From Planococcus soli (lineage in GTDB: Bacteria; Bacillota; Bacilli; Bacillales_A; Planococcaceae): a DNA stretch of 64,000 nucleotides. This document shows, piece after piece, positions 47,033 to 56,224 of the stretch (its first letter is position 1; each line of letters begins with the position of its first letter). The DNA lies in contig NZ_WXYN01000016.1 of NCBI RefSeq assembly GCF_016881065.1, positions 384,569 to 448,568 on the forward strand, written 5' to 3'. The notes under the pieces are model-generated. The model was not told where the DNA came from. It was given only the letters and a program-made list of their open reading frames with translations, and ran no database searches. Both the position numbers and the translations under genes were made by a program.

Positions 47033-47145
47033 GAATATCTACTAAAAATACAGGTTTTTGAACAGAATGTGACATTTCAATTTGCTTCCATTGGATGGTT
47101 GAAGTTGTCTATAAAAGGCAGTACACTAGAAATACAGCTTTTCAA
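47033..47145. repeat. Possible decayed 21-bp-period array
   Basis: AATACAG occurs at 47047 and 47131, 84 bp (four times 21) apart, each preceded by CTARAA-like sequence and followed by a T run and AA. The rows between align poorly. It may be a worn array of the same kind, or chance in an A/T-rich gap. The rest of 46992-47245 shows no gene. Confidence 0.3.
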
Positions 47146-47245
47146 TAGAAAGCTAGGACACCTGATAGCGAGCAAGTGCCGTGAGCCATTGCGATAAAAC
47201 CCAAGCCCAATGCCTCATGTCTCTTTCTCCGCACCATCAGGCTTT

Positions 47246-47300
47246 AAAAAGGTTTTCTGTGAAGGGAAAAAGATTCCCTGTACAGGAAACCTTTTTATTT
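47246..47300 (+). terminator. Long hairpin terminator upstream of speE
   Basis: AAAAAGGTTTTCTGT (47246-47260) pairs with ACAGGAAACCTTTTT (47282-47296), with an inner AGGGA/TCCCT stem, followed by ATTTG. It lies 255 bases after ywhD and 50 bases before the speE promoter. Confidence 0.65.
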
Positions 47301-47347
47301 GAGTGTAGCGGCACTTCCAGCGGGTAAAGAGGAAGAGGAAAAAAATA

Positions 47348-47375
47348 TTGCACTTTTATTGAAAACACTTATACT
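47348..47375 (+). promoter_or_regulatory. Sigma-A promoter of speE-speB
   Basis: TTGCAC, 16 bases, TATACT, about 45 bases before the speE start codon. Confidence 0.6.
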
Positions 47376-47420
47376 TTTTTAAGTGGATTTTATTCAGATT
47401 GAAAAGGAGTTTGATTATAG

Positions 47421-48254
47421 ATGGCAGGATTTTGGTATACAGAAAAGCAAACAGAGAATTTCGGAATTACAATGAAAATCAACAAGACGCTTCATACGGA
47501 ACAAACGGATTTTCAATACTTGGAAATGGCGGAAACAGCTGAATGGGGCAACATGCTGTTTTTGGACGGCATGGTCATGACTTCTGAAAAAGACGAATTC
47601 GTCTATCACGAAATGGTCGCGCACGTTCCTTTATTTACGCATCCGAATCCGGAAAACGTGCTGGTTGTCGGGGGCGGAGACGGCGGCGTCATCCGTGAAA
47701 TTCTGAAACACCCATCAGTTAAGAAAGCGACGCTTGTCGACATTGACGGCAAAGTGATCGAGTACTCGAAAAAATTCTTGCCAAGCATCGCATCAGGCTT
47801 GGAAGATTCACGTGTGGAAGTGATTGTCGGAGACGGCTTTATGCATATCGCGGAATCTGACAACGAATTTGACGTCATCATGGTGGATTCAACGGAACCG
47901 GTCGGACCGGCAGTCAACTTGTTTTCTAAAGGCTTCTACGCAGGCATTTCAAAAGCCTTGAAAGAAGACGGTATTTTTGTAGCGCAATCCGACAACCCTT
48001 GGTTTAAAGCCGATTTGATCAAACAAGTCCAAAGCGATGTTAAGGAAATCTTCCCAATCACGAAATTGTACTTGGCGAACATCCCGACGTATCCAAGTGG
48101 ACTATGGGCATTCACGATTGGTTCAAAAAAATACAACCCGCTTGAAGTTCCGGCCGAACGTTTCCATGAAATCGACACGAAATACTACACACCTGAGCTG
48201 CATAACGCTGCTTTTGTATTGCCGAAATTCGTGAAAGATCTGACAGGAGAGTAA
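47421..48254 (+). CDS. speE: Spermidine synthase
   Basis: 277-aa aminopropyltransferase that makes spermidine from putrescine and decarboxylated SAM. Motifs: [19 protein letters not shown], the nucleotide-binding [16 protein letters not shown] (about residues 82-97), and the catalytic Asp in [13 protein letters not shown] (about residues 153-165). Strong AAAGGAG before the ATG. Four bases separate it from speB; the two form a polyamine operon from agmatine to spermidine, needing SpeD elsewhere. Confidence 0.95.
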   Translation: MAGFWYTEKQTENFGITMKINKTLHTEQTDFQYLEMAETAEWGNMLFLDGMVMTSEKDEFVYHEMVAHVPLFTHPNPENVLVVGGGDGGVIREILKHPSVKKATLVDIDGKVIEYSKKFLPSIASGLEDSRVEVIVGDGFMHIAESDNEFDVIMVDSTEPVGPAVNLFSKGFYAGISKALKEDGIFVAQSDNPWFKADLIKQVQSDVKEIFPITKLYLANIPTYPSGLWAFTIGSKKYNPLEVPAERFHEIDTKYYTPELHNAAFVLPKFVKDLTGE

Positions 48255-48257
48255 ACG

Positions 48258-49130
48258 ATGAGATTTGACGAGACCTACTCAGGAAAAGTATTCATCAAAA
48301 GCCATCCGAATTACGAAGAATCTAAAGCCGTTCTTTACGGCATGCCAATGGACTGGACAGTCAGCTACCGTCCAGGATCCCGTTTTGGCCCGAACAAAAT
48401 CCGTGAAGTGTCGATCGGATTGGAAGAATACAGCCCGTATCTTGACCGCGAGCTGGGAGACGTAAAATTTTTTGATGCAGGCGACATTCCGCTGCCATTC
48501 GGCAATCCGGAAAAAAGCCTGATTGAAATCGAAACATACGTACACACGCTTTTGGCTGACAATAAAATCCCGATGGGCATGGGCGGCGAACACTTGGTGT
48601 CATTGCCGGTAATGAAAGCAGTCGCCAGCAAATTTGACGACTTGGCGATCATCCATTTTGATGCGCACACCGATCTTCGTGAAAACTACGAAGGCGAGGA
48701 ATATTCCCATTCGACGCCGATCCGCAAAATTGCGGACCATATCGGACCGAAAAATGTGTATTCATTCGGCATCCGTTCAGGCATGAAAGAAGAATTCCAA
48801 TGGGCAAAAGAGCAAGGCATGCACATTTCAAAATTTGAAGTGCTTGAGCCGTTGAAAAGAGTATTGCCAACTCTTGAAGGCCGCAATGTCTACGTAACGA
48901 TTGATATGGATGTTTTAGATCCTGCGCATGCACCAGGTACGGGCACAGTCGACGCAGGAGGCATCACATCCCGCGAACTGTTGGCTTCAATCCATGCAAT
49001 TGCAGCATCAGGCGTCAACGTCGTTGGCTTTGACCTTGTCGAGCTTGCACCTGTCTACGACCATTCCGACCAAACCGCCAACACAGCCAGCAAGCTGATG
49101 CGCGAAATGATTTTAGGCTGGATAAAATAG
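48258..49130 (+). CDS. speB: Agmatinase
   Basis: 290-aa ureohydrolase with two Mn2+. Metal motifs in order: GMGGEHLVSLPV (His), IIHFDAHTDLRENY (Asp-x-His-x-Asp) and TIDMDVLDPAHAPGTG (Asp-x-Asp). It splits agmatine into putrescine and urea, giving SpeE its substrate. The length and operon with speE distinguish it from arginase or formiminoglutamase. No terminator is obvious after it; a hairpin repeat begins about 30 bases downstream. Confidence 0.95.
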   Translation: MRFDETYSGKVFIKSHPNYEESKAVLYGMPMDWTVSYRPGSRFGPNKIREVSIGLEEYSPYLDRELGDVKFFDAGDIPLPFGNPEKSLIEIETYVHTLLADNKIPMGMGGEHLVSLPVMKAVASKFDDLAIIHFDAHTDLRENYEGEEYSHSTPIRKIADHIGPKNVYSFGIRSGMKEEFQWAKEQGMHISKFEVLEPLKRVLPTLEGRNVYVTIDMDVLDPAHAPGTGTVDAGGITSRELLASIHAIAASGVNVVGFDLVELAPVYDHSDQTANTASKLMREMILGWIK

Positions 49131-49160
49131 CAGAAAGATGAAGAATCTATATTAGAAAGG

Positions 49161-49220
49161 ACTCCCGCAAGAAGCCAGGAAACTTTCTGTCTTGCCAGAA
49201 AGCCGTGACGTCAACGGCTA
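49161..49220 (-). repeat. Dispersed hairpin repeat, copy 2 (reverse orientation)
   Basis: Its complement from 49162 to 49182 is identical over 21 bases to 62041-62061. It also contains the local stem CTTTCTG-6-CAGAAAG. Part of the 540-bp gene-free gap between speB and hmoB. Confidence 0.65.
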
Positions 49221-49358
49221 AGGTTTTGATCTGAACTACTTCTGGCTTGGCGGCCATCTAAATTTCTCAATGTAGTTATGCAGCTCCATAGGGGTCTCCA
49301 CTGGTTTGCTTCATACCATACTGATTAATTTACCGCTATGTTAGCTGCAATTCTTTTA

Positions 49359-49484
49359 GAAGAAATAGTGGAAGGCGGCGACTCCTGGGGGATCAGTACG
49401 AGCTGAAGACCCTGGACTGAGCAAAGCGAAGGAAGCGGCTGAGGCCGTACCCCCCGGAAAGCGTCCGCCTGGAGCGATTTCTTC
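49359..49484. repeat. 126-bp element with imperfect terminal inverted repeats
   Basis: Starts GAAGAAATAGTGGAAGGCGG and ends with the near-complement (CCGCCTGGAGCGATTTCTTC). The GC-rich interior, with GGCGACTCCTGGGGG and CCCCCCGGAAAGCGTCCGCC at its edges, should fold into a long hairpin. It closely resembles small non-coding repeats scattered between genes in many Bacillaceae, possibly MITE- or REP-like. The other bases of 49221-49669 show nothing I can name. Confidence 0.6.
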
Positions 49485-49669
49485 ATACCTTCTCTTCTTA
49501 AATGGCTTAAAACATTAAAATTCTTAATTATACCGAATAGTTTATCTGTTAAAACCGGTCTGAAAATCTTCAGATCGGTTTTTGCATTTCACAGAGATTG
49601 CTCTGAATAGATTCTTCCGATTAAAAGCAGTAAGATGAAATGGACGAACTAGTGGAAGAGGTGCTGACA

Positions 49670-50167
49670 ATGGAATTGTATAAATGGACCGGCCACCGCG
49701 ATCAGGCTGTGATGCTGATGGCAAACTTGGCAAATGCACGATTGATTTACCTGGTAAATGACGATGAAGCTGTACTGCTTTATGAAGCGGAAGGCGGCCC
49801 CGGCATTCAGGGGGCGGAAGCCTATAAAGTGCTGAATGCTGTAGGGGACATCAACGACGGCTATTATGCTGTGTTCAACAACATTCCGGTAACAGAAGAA
49901 GGCCGTGAATTGTTCGAGTCGCGCTTCCAGAACCGTGCCGGAATGGTTGAAAAAGAACCGGGCTTTGCAGCGATCCGCGTATTGCGTCCGGTGTCTTCGG
50001 ATACATATGCTATCCTGACGATATGGAAAGACGAGCAATCGTTTAAAGATTGGCAGGAATCGCAGGCTTATGGCCAGGCACATGCCAAGCGTGGCACCGC
50101 AGAAGGCATCGACAAGCGCCCGAATATTTTCCCGCGCCCTTCGTTTGTGACGACCTATACAAGATGA
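49670..50167 (+). CDS. hmoB: Haem-degrading monooxygenase, HmoB type
   Basis: 165 aa. The C-terminal ABM/IsdG-like domain has ESRFQNRAGMVEKEPGFAAI and VLRPVSSDTYAILTIWKDE (about residues 85-130), matching B. subtilis HmoB (166 aa), and a C-terminal RPSFVTTY. It would bind and cleave haem, releasing iron, or act in haem homeostasis alongside nearby hemQ. ATG 49670 has GAGGTG six bases upstream; a longer in-frame ATG at 49640 lacks a site. Single gene. Confidence 0.88.
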   Translation: MELYKWTGHRDQAVMLMANLANARLIYLVNDDEAVLLYEAEGGPGIQGAEAYKVLNAVGDINDGYYAVFNNIPVTEEGRELFESRFQNRAGMVEKEPGFAAIRVLRPVSSDTYAILTIWKDEQSFKDWQESQAYGQAHAKRGTAEGIDKRPNIFPRPSFVTTYTR

Positions 50168-50270
50168 ACAAACCCGCTTTATCAAAAGCAATGCTTAAAG
50201 ATCGCATGGATTCGGCCAATGCTGAAACATGTGGTCTTTTGTTTAATCTGCAGTTCCTGCCAATCCTTCA

Positions 50271-50300
50271 TTGAAAAAAACAGGCCAGTCAAGCTATAAT
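50271..50300 (+). promoter_or_regulatory. Sigma-A promoter of ywiB-argS
   Basis: TTGAAA, 18 bases, TATAAT, about 35 bases before the ywiB start. Confidence 0.7.
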
Positions 50301-50335
50301 ATAAAGGTTATCAAAGGACGGGGAGGCGGAGAGCC

Positions 50336-50743
50336 ATGCAAAAGACAGTGACGATCAAACTGACGACGACGATCCGCCAGCCGGATATGGAAGAGCAAGT
50401 GATGGTACTGGAATCTCATGGAACGTTGACGGAAAAAAACAAGCTGCGCTACCTGCAGTATGCAGAACAGCAGGATGATCTTGAAATCCGGACAACGGTC
50501 AAACTTCAAGAAGATGAAGCGGTTATTATGAGAAGCGGCGGTCTGCAGATGCGGCTCCCTTTTTTATTACATAAAGAACAAACCGGCAATCTGACGAATG
50601 AACAGGGGTCGTTCATGCTGACGACGAAGGCACACGAGCTGTCGGTCAGCGATACGAGGTTCATGGTCCGCTACGATCTGACATTAGGTTTGGATCATGT
50701 CGGCGAATACGAAATGGAAATACAGTTTATGGAGGCTAAATGA
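50336..50743 (+). CDS. ywiB: DUF1934 family protein (YwiB)
   Basis: 135-aa predicted small beta-barrel (lipocalin-like DUF1934), with alternating strands such as [11 protein letters not shown] and [14 protein letters not shown] and the family ending [19 protein letters not shown]. No known ligand. It precedes argS as in B. subtilis and overlaps it: the ywiB stop TGA shares a base with the argS start. Confidence 0.88.
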   Translation: MQKTVTIKLTTTIRQPDMEEQVMVLESHGTLTEKNKLRYLQYAEQQDDLEIRTTVKLQEDEAVIMRSGGLQMRLPFLLHKEQTGNLTNEQGSFMLTTKAHELSVSDTRFMVRYDLTLGLDHVGEYEMEIQFMEAK

Positions 50744-52404
50744 TGAACGCAGTAGAAAAAGTTCAACAGGCAATAAAGACAGCATTTGCAGAAGCGATCG
50801 AAAAAGCGGAATTGACGAACGAACCGGTTGAAGTCCGCTTGGAATCACCAAAAGACAAAGCCAATGGCGATTACGCCACGAATATCGCCATGCAACTGAC
50901 GCGTCTGGCGAAAAAGCCGCCCCGCGCAATTGCAGAAGCGATTGTTGAAAATCTCGACAAAGAGGCAGCGAACATCCAGACGGTTGAAATCGCTGGACCT
51001 GGATTTATCAATATCACCATCAAAAAGGATTATTTGTTGGATGTCATCAAAACCGTACTGGAGCAGAACGCTGAGTACGGCCGTTCAACAGCGGGCGGCG
51101 GCGAACGCGTCCAGGTGGAATTTGTATCAGCCAACCCGACAGGCGATCTTCATTTGGGCCATGCCCGTGGATCTTCAGTGGGCGATTCGCTGTGCAATGT
51201 GTTGGACCTTGCAGGCTATGAAGTGTCCCGCGAATATTACATCAATGATGCCGGCAATCAAATCAACAATTTGGCATTGTCGATCGAAGCGCGTTATTTT
51301 GAAGCGCTGGGCAAAGGCGACAGCATGCCGGAAGATGGCTACCGCGGACAGGACATTAAAGATATCGCTGAAGATCTGGTCAAAGAACATGGCGATAAAT
51401 TCGTCAGCTTGACCCACGAAGAGCGTTTTGAAGCATTCCGCCAGCACGGCTTGAAAGTCGAATTGGCCAAACTGCAGCAGGACCTTGCAGATTTTCGTGT
51501 GGAATTTGACGTGTGGTACCCGGAATCGTCTCTTTATAAAAACGGCAAAATTGACGATGCTTTGGCTAAACTGCGTGCAAATGGCCATGTCTATGAAGAA
51601 GATGGAGCGACTTGGTTCCGTTCGACAACTTTCGGAGACGACAAGGACCGCGTGCTGATCAAGAATGACGGCACCTACACGTACTTAATGCCTGATGTCG
51701 CTTACCATGAAGACAAATTGCAGCGCGGATTCGGCAAGCTTATCAATGTCTGGGGAGCTGATCACCATGGCTACATCCCGCGCATGAAAGCAGCGATTCA
51801 AGCACTTGGCTATGATCGCGACACGCTTGAAGTCAGCATCATCCAAATGGTGCAATTGTACAAAGACGGCGAAAAAATGAAGATGAGCAAACGTACCGGC
51901 AAAGCGGTAACGATGCGCGAGCTGGTTGAATTGGTCGGCTTGGATGCTGTCCGTTACTTCTTCGCGATGCGTTCTGGCGATTCCCATATGGACTTCGATT
52001 TGGATTTGGCTGTTTCACAGTCCAACGAAAACCCGGTTTACTATTCGCAATATGCTCACGCGCGCATTTCATCAATTCTGCGCCAGGCGGAAGAGCAAGG
52101 TTTAACCGCTTCGCAGGATCATTTAGATTTGTTGACAACTGAAAAGGAAATTGACGTTCTGAAGAAGATCGGGGATTTCCCGCAGGTGATCGCCGATGCA
52201 GCCAAACAGCGCGCACCTCACCGCATCACAACATACATCCATGAACTGGCATCTCATTTCCATAGCTTCTATAACGCCAACAAAGTATTGGACGCGTCCA
52301 ATGTAGAATTGACAAGTGCCCGTCTGGCATTGATCACGGCCGTGAAAACGACGTTGGCCAACTCGTTGAAAACAGTCGGCGTCGCAGCTCCTGAAAAAAT
52401 GTAA
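50743..52404 (+). CDS. argS: Arginyl-tRNA synthetase
   Basis: 553-aa class I synthetase that charges tRNA(Arg). N-terminal additional domain (about residues 1-110), HIGH motif as HLGHAR (about residue 130), a KMSKR loop (present here, absent in some ArgRS) near residue 380, and a C-terminal anticodon-binding DALR domain ([17 protein letters not shown]). ATG 50743 is 7 bases from GGAGG; the ATG at 50740 is an alternative. Followed by the cobalamin riboswitch region. Confidence 0.96.
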   Translation: MNAVEKVQQAIKTAFAEAIEKAELTNEPVEVRLESPKDKANGDYATNIAMQLTRLAKKPPRAIAEAIVENLDKEAANIQTVEIAGPGFINITIKKDYLLDVIKTVLEQNAEYGRSTAGGGERVQVEFVSANPTGDLHLGHARGSSVGDSLCNVLDLAGYEVSREYYINDAGNQINNLALSIEARYFEALGKGDSMPEDGYRGQDIKDIAEDLVKEHGDKFVSLTHEERFEAFRQHGLKVELAKLQQDLADFRVEFDVWYPESSLYKNGKIDDALAKLRANGHVYEEDGATWFRSTTFGDDKDRVLIKNDGTYTYLMPDVAYHEDKLQRGFGKLINVWGADHHGYIPRMKAAIQALGYDRDTLEVSIIQMVQLYKDGEKMKMSKRTGKAVTMRELVELVGLDAVRYFFAMRSGDSHMDFDLDLAVSQSNENPVYYSQYAHARISSILRQAEEQGLTASQDHLDLLTTEKEIDVLKKIGDFPQVIADAAKQRAPHRITTYIHELASHFHSFYNANKVLDASNVELTSARLALITAVKTTLANSLKTVGVAAPEKM

Positions 52405-52432
52405 GAGACAGACAATCATTTATGTGTATAAT
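52405..52432 (+). promoter_or_regulatory. Possible promoter of the cobalamin locus
   Basis: TATAAT at 52427-52432 with a weak -35 GAGACA at 52405-52410 (16-base spacer), right after the argS stop codon and 25 bases before the riboswitch. Confidence 0.45.
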
Positions 52433-52454
52433 GAAGACAACAAACAGAATATGA

Positions 52455-52625
52455 TAACGATTCATAAAGGTGCTTATGTCTAAGAACATGAGTTAAAAGG
52501 GAAGCCGGTTCAATTCCGGCGCGGTCCCGCCACTGTATGTGAGAGGAATCTGCAAAATGCCACTGAAGCAATGCTTTGGGAAGGTGCAGAAACCGACGAC
52601 CACAAGCCAGGAGACCTGCCTTTAT
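52455..52625 (+). ncRNA. Cobalamin (AdoCbl) riboswitch
   Basis: Class-defining pieces appear in order: AAAGGTGC near 52466, AAGGGAAGCCGG then TTCAATTCCGGCGCGGTCCC, the B12-box-like CCCGCCACTGTATG near 52527, and the closing CACAAGCCAGGAGACCTGCC near 52601-52620. It precedes btuF and is followed by a strong terminator, so binding of adenosylcobalamin should end transcription and shut down the uptake and salvage genes. Confidence 0.92.
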
Positions 52626-52689
52626 GACAACACACCCAAACGCCTGCGAGGAAAGGCTGGATGCGCATGCTTTTTTATGTCGTCCTTCC

Positions 52690-52722
52690 AATCCCCCGCA
52701 GTTTGCTGCGGGGGATTTTTTG
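52690..52722 (+). terminator. Riboswitch-associated terminator
   Basis: ATCCCCCGCAG pairs with CTGCGGGGGAT around TTTG, followed by a T run, 65 bases after the aptamer and 70 before btuF: the expression platform for transcriptional control. Confidence 0.9.
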
Positions 52723-52792
52723 TTATGTAGAAAAGAAATGTGAATGCGATAGGATCTGCGCGACTAGGATCAAATATAAGGGGGATATATTC

Positions 52793-53770
52793 ATGAAGAA
52801 GATTTGGAAGTTTGGAGCAACTGCAGGCTTAGCCGCGGTTTTAATGGCAGGATGCGGGGAGACGGCAGCGCCGGAAGAAGAACAGGACGTCGAAACACCG
52901 GCAGAGCCGCCAACAGAAGTGGCGGATGTTGAATATCCAGTGACCTTGACGGATGCAGTCGGGGACGAAGTAGTCATTGAGGAAGAACCGGAAGCTATCG
53001 TATCGATGGTGCCATCAAATACAGAAATCGCCTATGAACTAGGTCTTGGCGACAAAATGGTCGGCGTTTCGGATTTTGATAATTATCCGGAAGAAGCTGC
53101 AGAAGTCGAGAAAATCGGCGGCCAGGAATTCAATGTGGAAAAAATCATCAGCCTTCAGCCGGACCTCGTGCTTGCGCATGAATCCGGACTCGGTGTTGGG
53201 GACGCAGGACTGCAGCAATTGCGCGATGCTGGCGTCGAAGTATTTGTCGTCAACAATGCAGTCAGCTTTGAAGAAGTCTATGATTCCATTACGGTAATCG
53301 CACAAGCGACAGGTATGATGGAGGAGGCGGAAAGCCTCGTTTCAGAAATGGAAGTCCAAGTGGCGGAAATCCAAGAATTGGCAAGTTCGATTGAAGAGCC
53401 GAAATCTGTATTTCTGGAAGTCGGCAGCCAGCCGGATATCTATACCACAGGAAGCGGAACGTTCATGGATGAAATGCTGACGCTCATTAATGCTGAAAAT
53501 GTAGCCGGCGATTTGGAAGGCTGGGTCATCATGGATCCGGAAGCCATCGTTGCGGCTAATCCTGATGTCATCATTACAACCGAAGGTGCCTATGTAGAGA
53601 ATGCTGAAGAACAGATCAAATCACGCAGCGGTTTTGCAGAAGTGACCGCTGTCCAAGAAGACGCCGTCTATAACCTGGATTCGGATATGCTCACCCGATC
53701 AGGCCCACGTTTATCGGAAGGACTGATGGAAATGGCGCAGGCCGTTTATCCTGATGTTTTCAATGAATAA
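52793..53770 (+). CDS. btuF: Corrinoid ABC transporter substrate-binding lipoprotein
   Basis: 325 aa. Lipoprotein signal with lipobox MAGC, an acidic linker, then a class III (BtuF/FhuD-like) binding fold: AIVSMVPSNTEIAYELGLG, VSDFDNYPEEA, EKIISLQPDLVLA, and DPEAIVAANPDVIITTEG. Riboswitch control and downstream cobamide genes point to cobalamin/cobinamide as ligand rather than siderophore. ATG with AAGGGGG upstream. Overlaps btuC by 8 bases. Confidence 0.92.
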   Translation: MKKIWKFGATAGLAAVLMAGCGETAAPEEEQDVETPAEPPTEVADVEYPVTLTDAVGDEVVIEEEPEAIVSMVPSNTEIAYELGLGDKMVGVSDFDNYPEEAAEVEKIGGQEFNVEKIISLQPDLVLAHESGLGVGDAGLQQLRDAGVEVFVVNNAVSFEEVYDSITVIAQATGMMEEAESLVSEMEVQVAEIQELASSIEEPKSVFLEVGSQPDIYTTGSGTFMDEMLTLINAENVAGDLEGWVIMDPEAIVAANPDVIITTEGAYVENAEEQIKSRSGFAEVTAVQEDAVYNLDSDMLTRSGPRLSEGLMEMAQAVYPDVFNE

Positions 53771-54755
53771 AAATCTATTGGCATACAGCGTCTCCCTGCT
53801 GATTTTAGCAGGAGCCGTTTTGCTTGGGGTGACGGTCGGAACGGTATCAATATCACCGGTCGTGCTGTGGAATCCGTCATCGGATGAAGCGGCTGCCAAT
53901 ATTTTATGGAATATCCGCATGCCTCGTGTCATTTTAGCCGGGCTTGTCGGTGCAGCACTGGCAATTGCTGGTGCTGCGTTCCAAGGGCTTCTGAAAAATC
54001 CATTGGCCGATCCTTACACCCTGGGAGTGTCTTCCGGTGCCTCCGTGGGCGCTGTGATGACGCTCTTTTTTGGTATTTCCATACCGTTTCTTGGACCATT
54101 CACGCTGCCGGTCATGAGCATGATCGGGGCGCTGCTGACGATGCTCGCTGTCATGAGCTTTGCCAAGCTGGTGGATCGCTCCATGAAAATGGAAACCGTC
54201 ATATTGACTGGGATTATCTTCAGTTCGTTTCTCGGCTCCATTATTTCCCTGATGATTGCGTTAACCGGGGAAGAGCTGCGCCAAATCATCGGCTGGCTTT
54301 TGGGCAGTGTGTCGATGCGTGGGTGGCCATATGTGCGGATGGCGCTGCCATTCGTATTAATCGGTTCGTTCGTGTTATGGCTGAAGCGACGTGAGTTGAA
54401 CGCCATGCTGTTTGGTGAAGAACGTGCACAGCATTTGGGTGTCGATGTCAGAAAGAGCAAAATGACCATTTTGATTGGCGGTTCGATTTTGACGGGAGCA
54501 GCTGTTTCGGTTTCCGGCACCATCGGCTTTGTCGGTTTAGTGGTCCCGCATATGACCCGTCTGCTTTGGGGCTCGGACCATCGGCATGTTTTGCCGCTGT
54601 CATTCATTAATGGAGCGGCTTTGTTGATCATTTGTGACCTGGTGTCGCGAACCATCATTTCACCGACTGAATTGCCGATTGGCGTCATTACCGCATTTAT
54701 CGGAGCTCCGGTATTTGCCTTTATCTTTTTCCGACAACGCAAAGGAGGGGCTTGA
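53763..54755 (+). CDS. btuC: Corrinoid ABC transporter permease
   Basis: 330-aa FecCD-family permease with about ten helices. Landmarks: RMPRVILAGLVGAALAIAGA, NPLADPYTLGVSSGAS (the family signature, about residues 75-90) and GFVGLVVPHMTR. Forms a dimer with the ATPase encoded next. ATG 53763 lies inside the end of btuF and ATG 53754 is an alternative; neither has an SD, so translation likely depends on coupling with btuF. Confidence 0.92.
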   Translation: MNKNLLAYSVSLLILAGAVLLGVTVGTVSISPVVLWNPSSDEAAANILWNIRMPRVILAGLVGAALAIAGAAFQGLLKNPLADPYTLGVSSGASVGAVMTLFFGISIPFLGPFTLPVMSMIGALLTMLAVMSFAKLVDRSMKMETVILTGIIFSSFLGSIISLMIALTGEELRQIIGWLLGSVSMRGWPYVRMALPFVLIGSFVLWLKRRELNAMLFGEERAQHLGVDVRKSKMTILIGGSILTGAAVSVSGTIGFVGLVVPHMTRLLWGSDHRHVLPLSFINGAALLIICDLVSRTIISPTELPIGVITAFIGAPVFAFIFFRQRKGGA

Positions 54756-54757
54756 CC

Positions 54758-56224
54758 ATGCTCGAAATAAAGGGACTAACAGGCGGCTACGGCGATAAAA
54801 AAATCGTTAAAGACGTATCCTTTACTGTCAATAAAGGCTCTATTCTTGGCATTTTGGGGCCGAACGGCAGCGGCAAATCGACCTTGATGAAGCTGATAAG
54901 CGGAGTGCTGCCGGCTGCCGGCGGCGAAGTGCGGATTGATGGTGTATCGATTGTCGATTTTCCGCCAAAAGAACTGGCCAGAAAAATGGCGGTTTTGCCC
55001 CAATTGCATGCACATGCTTTTGCTCATACGGTCCGGGAAACGGTGTCGCTTGGCAGGTATCCGCATCAAGGCGGCTGGTTTTCTTCATGGTCGGAAAAAG
55101 ACGAGCAGGCTGTTATGGAAGCGATGCGCTTAATGGATATCAGCCATTACGAGAAGACTCAAATCGACCGGATGTCGGGCGGCGAACAACAGCGCGTCTT
55201 TGTGGCGCAAGCGCTGGCCCAGGATGCAGGCATTCTGCTATTGGATGAACCGACCAATCATCTGGATATCAACCACCAGAAAGAATTGCTCGACACCATC
55301 AAAAAGCAGGCCATTGAAAAAGACTTGACGATTGTTTCCATTTTCCACGACATCAATCTGGCGTCTATGTACTGCGACCAACTGTTGCTGCTGGATGAGG
55401 GGAGCGTCGTCCGCATTGGTGAACCGCATGAAGTGGTGCGGGAGCAGGATATCGAATCGGTCTACAATACGCGTGTCAGCAATCACCCGCATCCGGAATT
55501 GCCGAAGCCCCAGATTACTTTGTTGCCGGGGGTAGAGCGTGCCGCTGCCAGCATCCGCATTCGTGCCGAAGAATTTGAAATTAATGATGGGATGGTGCTG
55601 TACCAGAGCCCTATTCCGTTAAAAACTGTGTCATCAGCGGTCGTCAATGCAGGTTCGGGTTGGTTCCGCAATTTCATGAACCGGCATGTGGATTCTTTTT
55701 ACAACATCAATGACAGTGTTAAAGAGATGTCCGAGTTTATTGAACAAAGTGGTCTGAAGACAACGGATACAGTCGGGATGATGACCGCAGTCCAAACCCA
55801 GGACGCCATCGTCAAAGAATACGAAGGTCCTTTCGGGTCCGTGGTAATTGCTGTAACCGCAGGTGTCGGAAACGGTGTAGATGTTTCAAAAGCAGTTGAG
55901 CGTACGCTTCGCGTCGGCACCATCAACACATGGATCTTGGTCAACGGCATTTTGTCAGATGAAGCCTTTATTCAGGCGATGATTACTGCGACCGAAGCCA
56001 AAACGAAAGCACTTCAGCAGGAGCAAATCAAAGATCCGCTGACCGGGACGATTGCGACCGGAACATCGACTGACAGCTGTCTGGTAGCGGCAACGCAGCA
56101 GGGAGAACACCTGCCTTACGCCGGTCCAATCACTGAGCTTGGAAAACTGATTGGCGTCGGTGTTTTCGAGTGTACCATCGAAGCGCTCAAACTGTATCAG
56201 ATGGCGAAAGCAAAAAGCATATGA
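54758..56224 (+). CDS. btuD-cbiZ: Fusion of BtuD-type ATPase and adenosylcobinamide amidohydrolase CbiZ
   Basis: 488 aa. Residues about 1-250 are an ABC ATPase (GPNGSGKST, MSGGEQQR, LLLDEPTNHLDI, FHD H-loop). Residues about 270-485 are a CbiZ domain (SSAVVNAGSGWFRNFMN, TVGMMTAVQTQDA, GTSTDSCLVA). CbiZ hydrolyses adenosylcobinamide to adenosylcobyric acid, so the transporter's ATPase carries the first salvage enzyme, as in B. subtilis YvrA. ATG 54758 has AGGAGG nine bases upstream; TTG 54752 is too near. The stop overlaps the cbiB start. Confidence 0.92.
   Translation: MLEIKGLTGGYGDKKIVKDVSFTVNKGSILGILGPNGSGKSTLMKLISGVLPAAGGEVRIDGVSIVDFPPKELARKMAVLPQLHAHAFAHTVRETVSLGRYPHQGGWFSSWSEKDEQAVMEAMRLMDISHYEKTQIDRMSGGEQQRVFVAQALAQDAGILLLDEPTNHLDINHQKELLDTIKKQAIEKDLTIVSIFHDINLASMYCDQLLLLDEGSVVRIGEPHEVVREQDIESVYNTRVSNHPHPELPKPQITLLPGVERAAASIRIRAEEFEINDGMVLYQSPIPLKTVSSAVVNAGSGWFRNFMNRHVDSFYNINDSVKEMSEFIEQSGLKTTDTVGMMTAVQTQDAIVKEYEGPFGSVVIAVTAGVGNGVDVSKAVERTLRVGTINTWILVNGILSDEAFIQAMITATEAKTKALQQEQIKDPLTGTIATGTSTDSCLVAATQQGEHLPYAGPITELGKLIGVGVFECTIEALKLYQMAKAKSI

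Noticed and set aside
50164-50274. 36-codon frame starting with ATGA overlap at the end of hmoB
   Set aside because: No SD, no family resemblance; runs into the ywiB promoter region.
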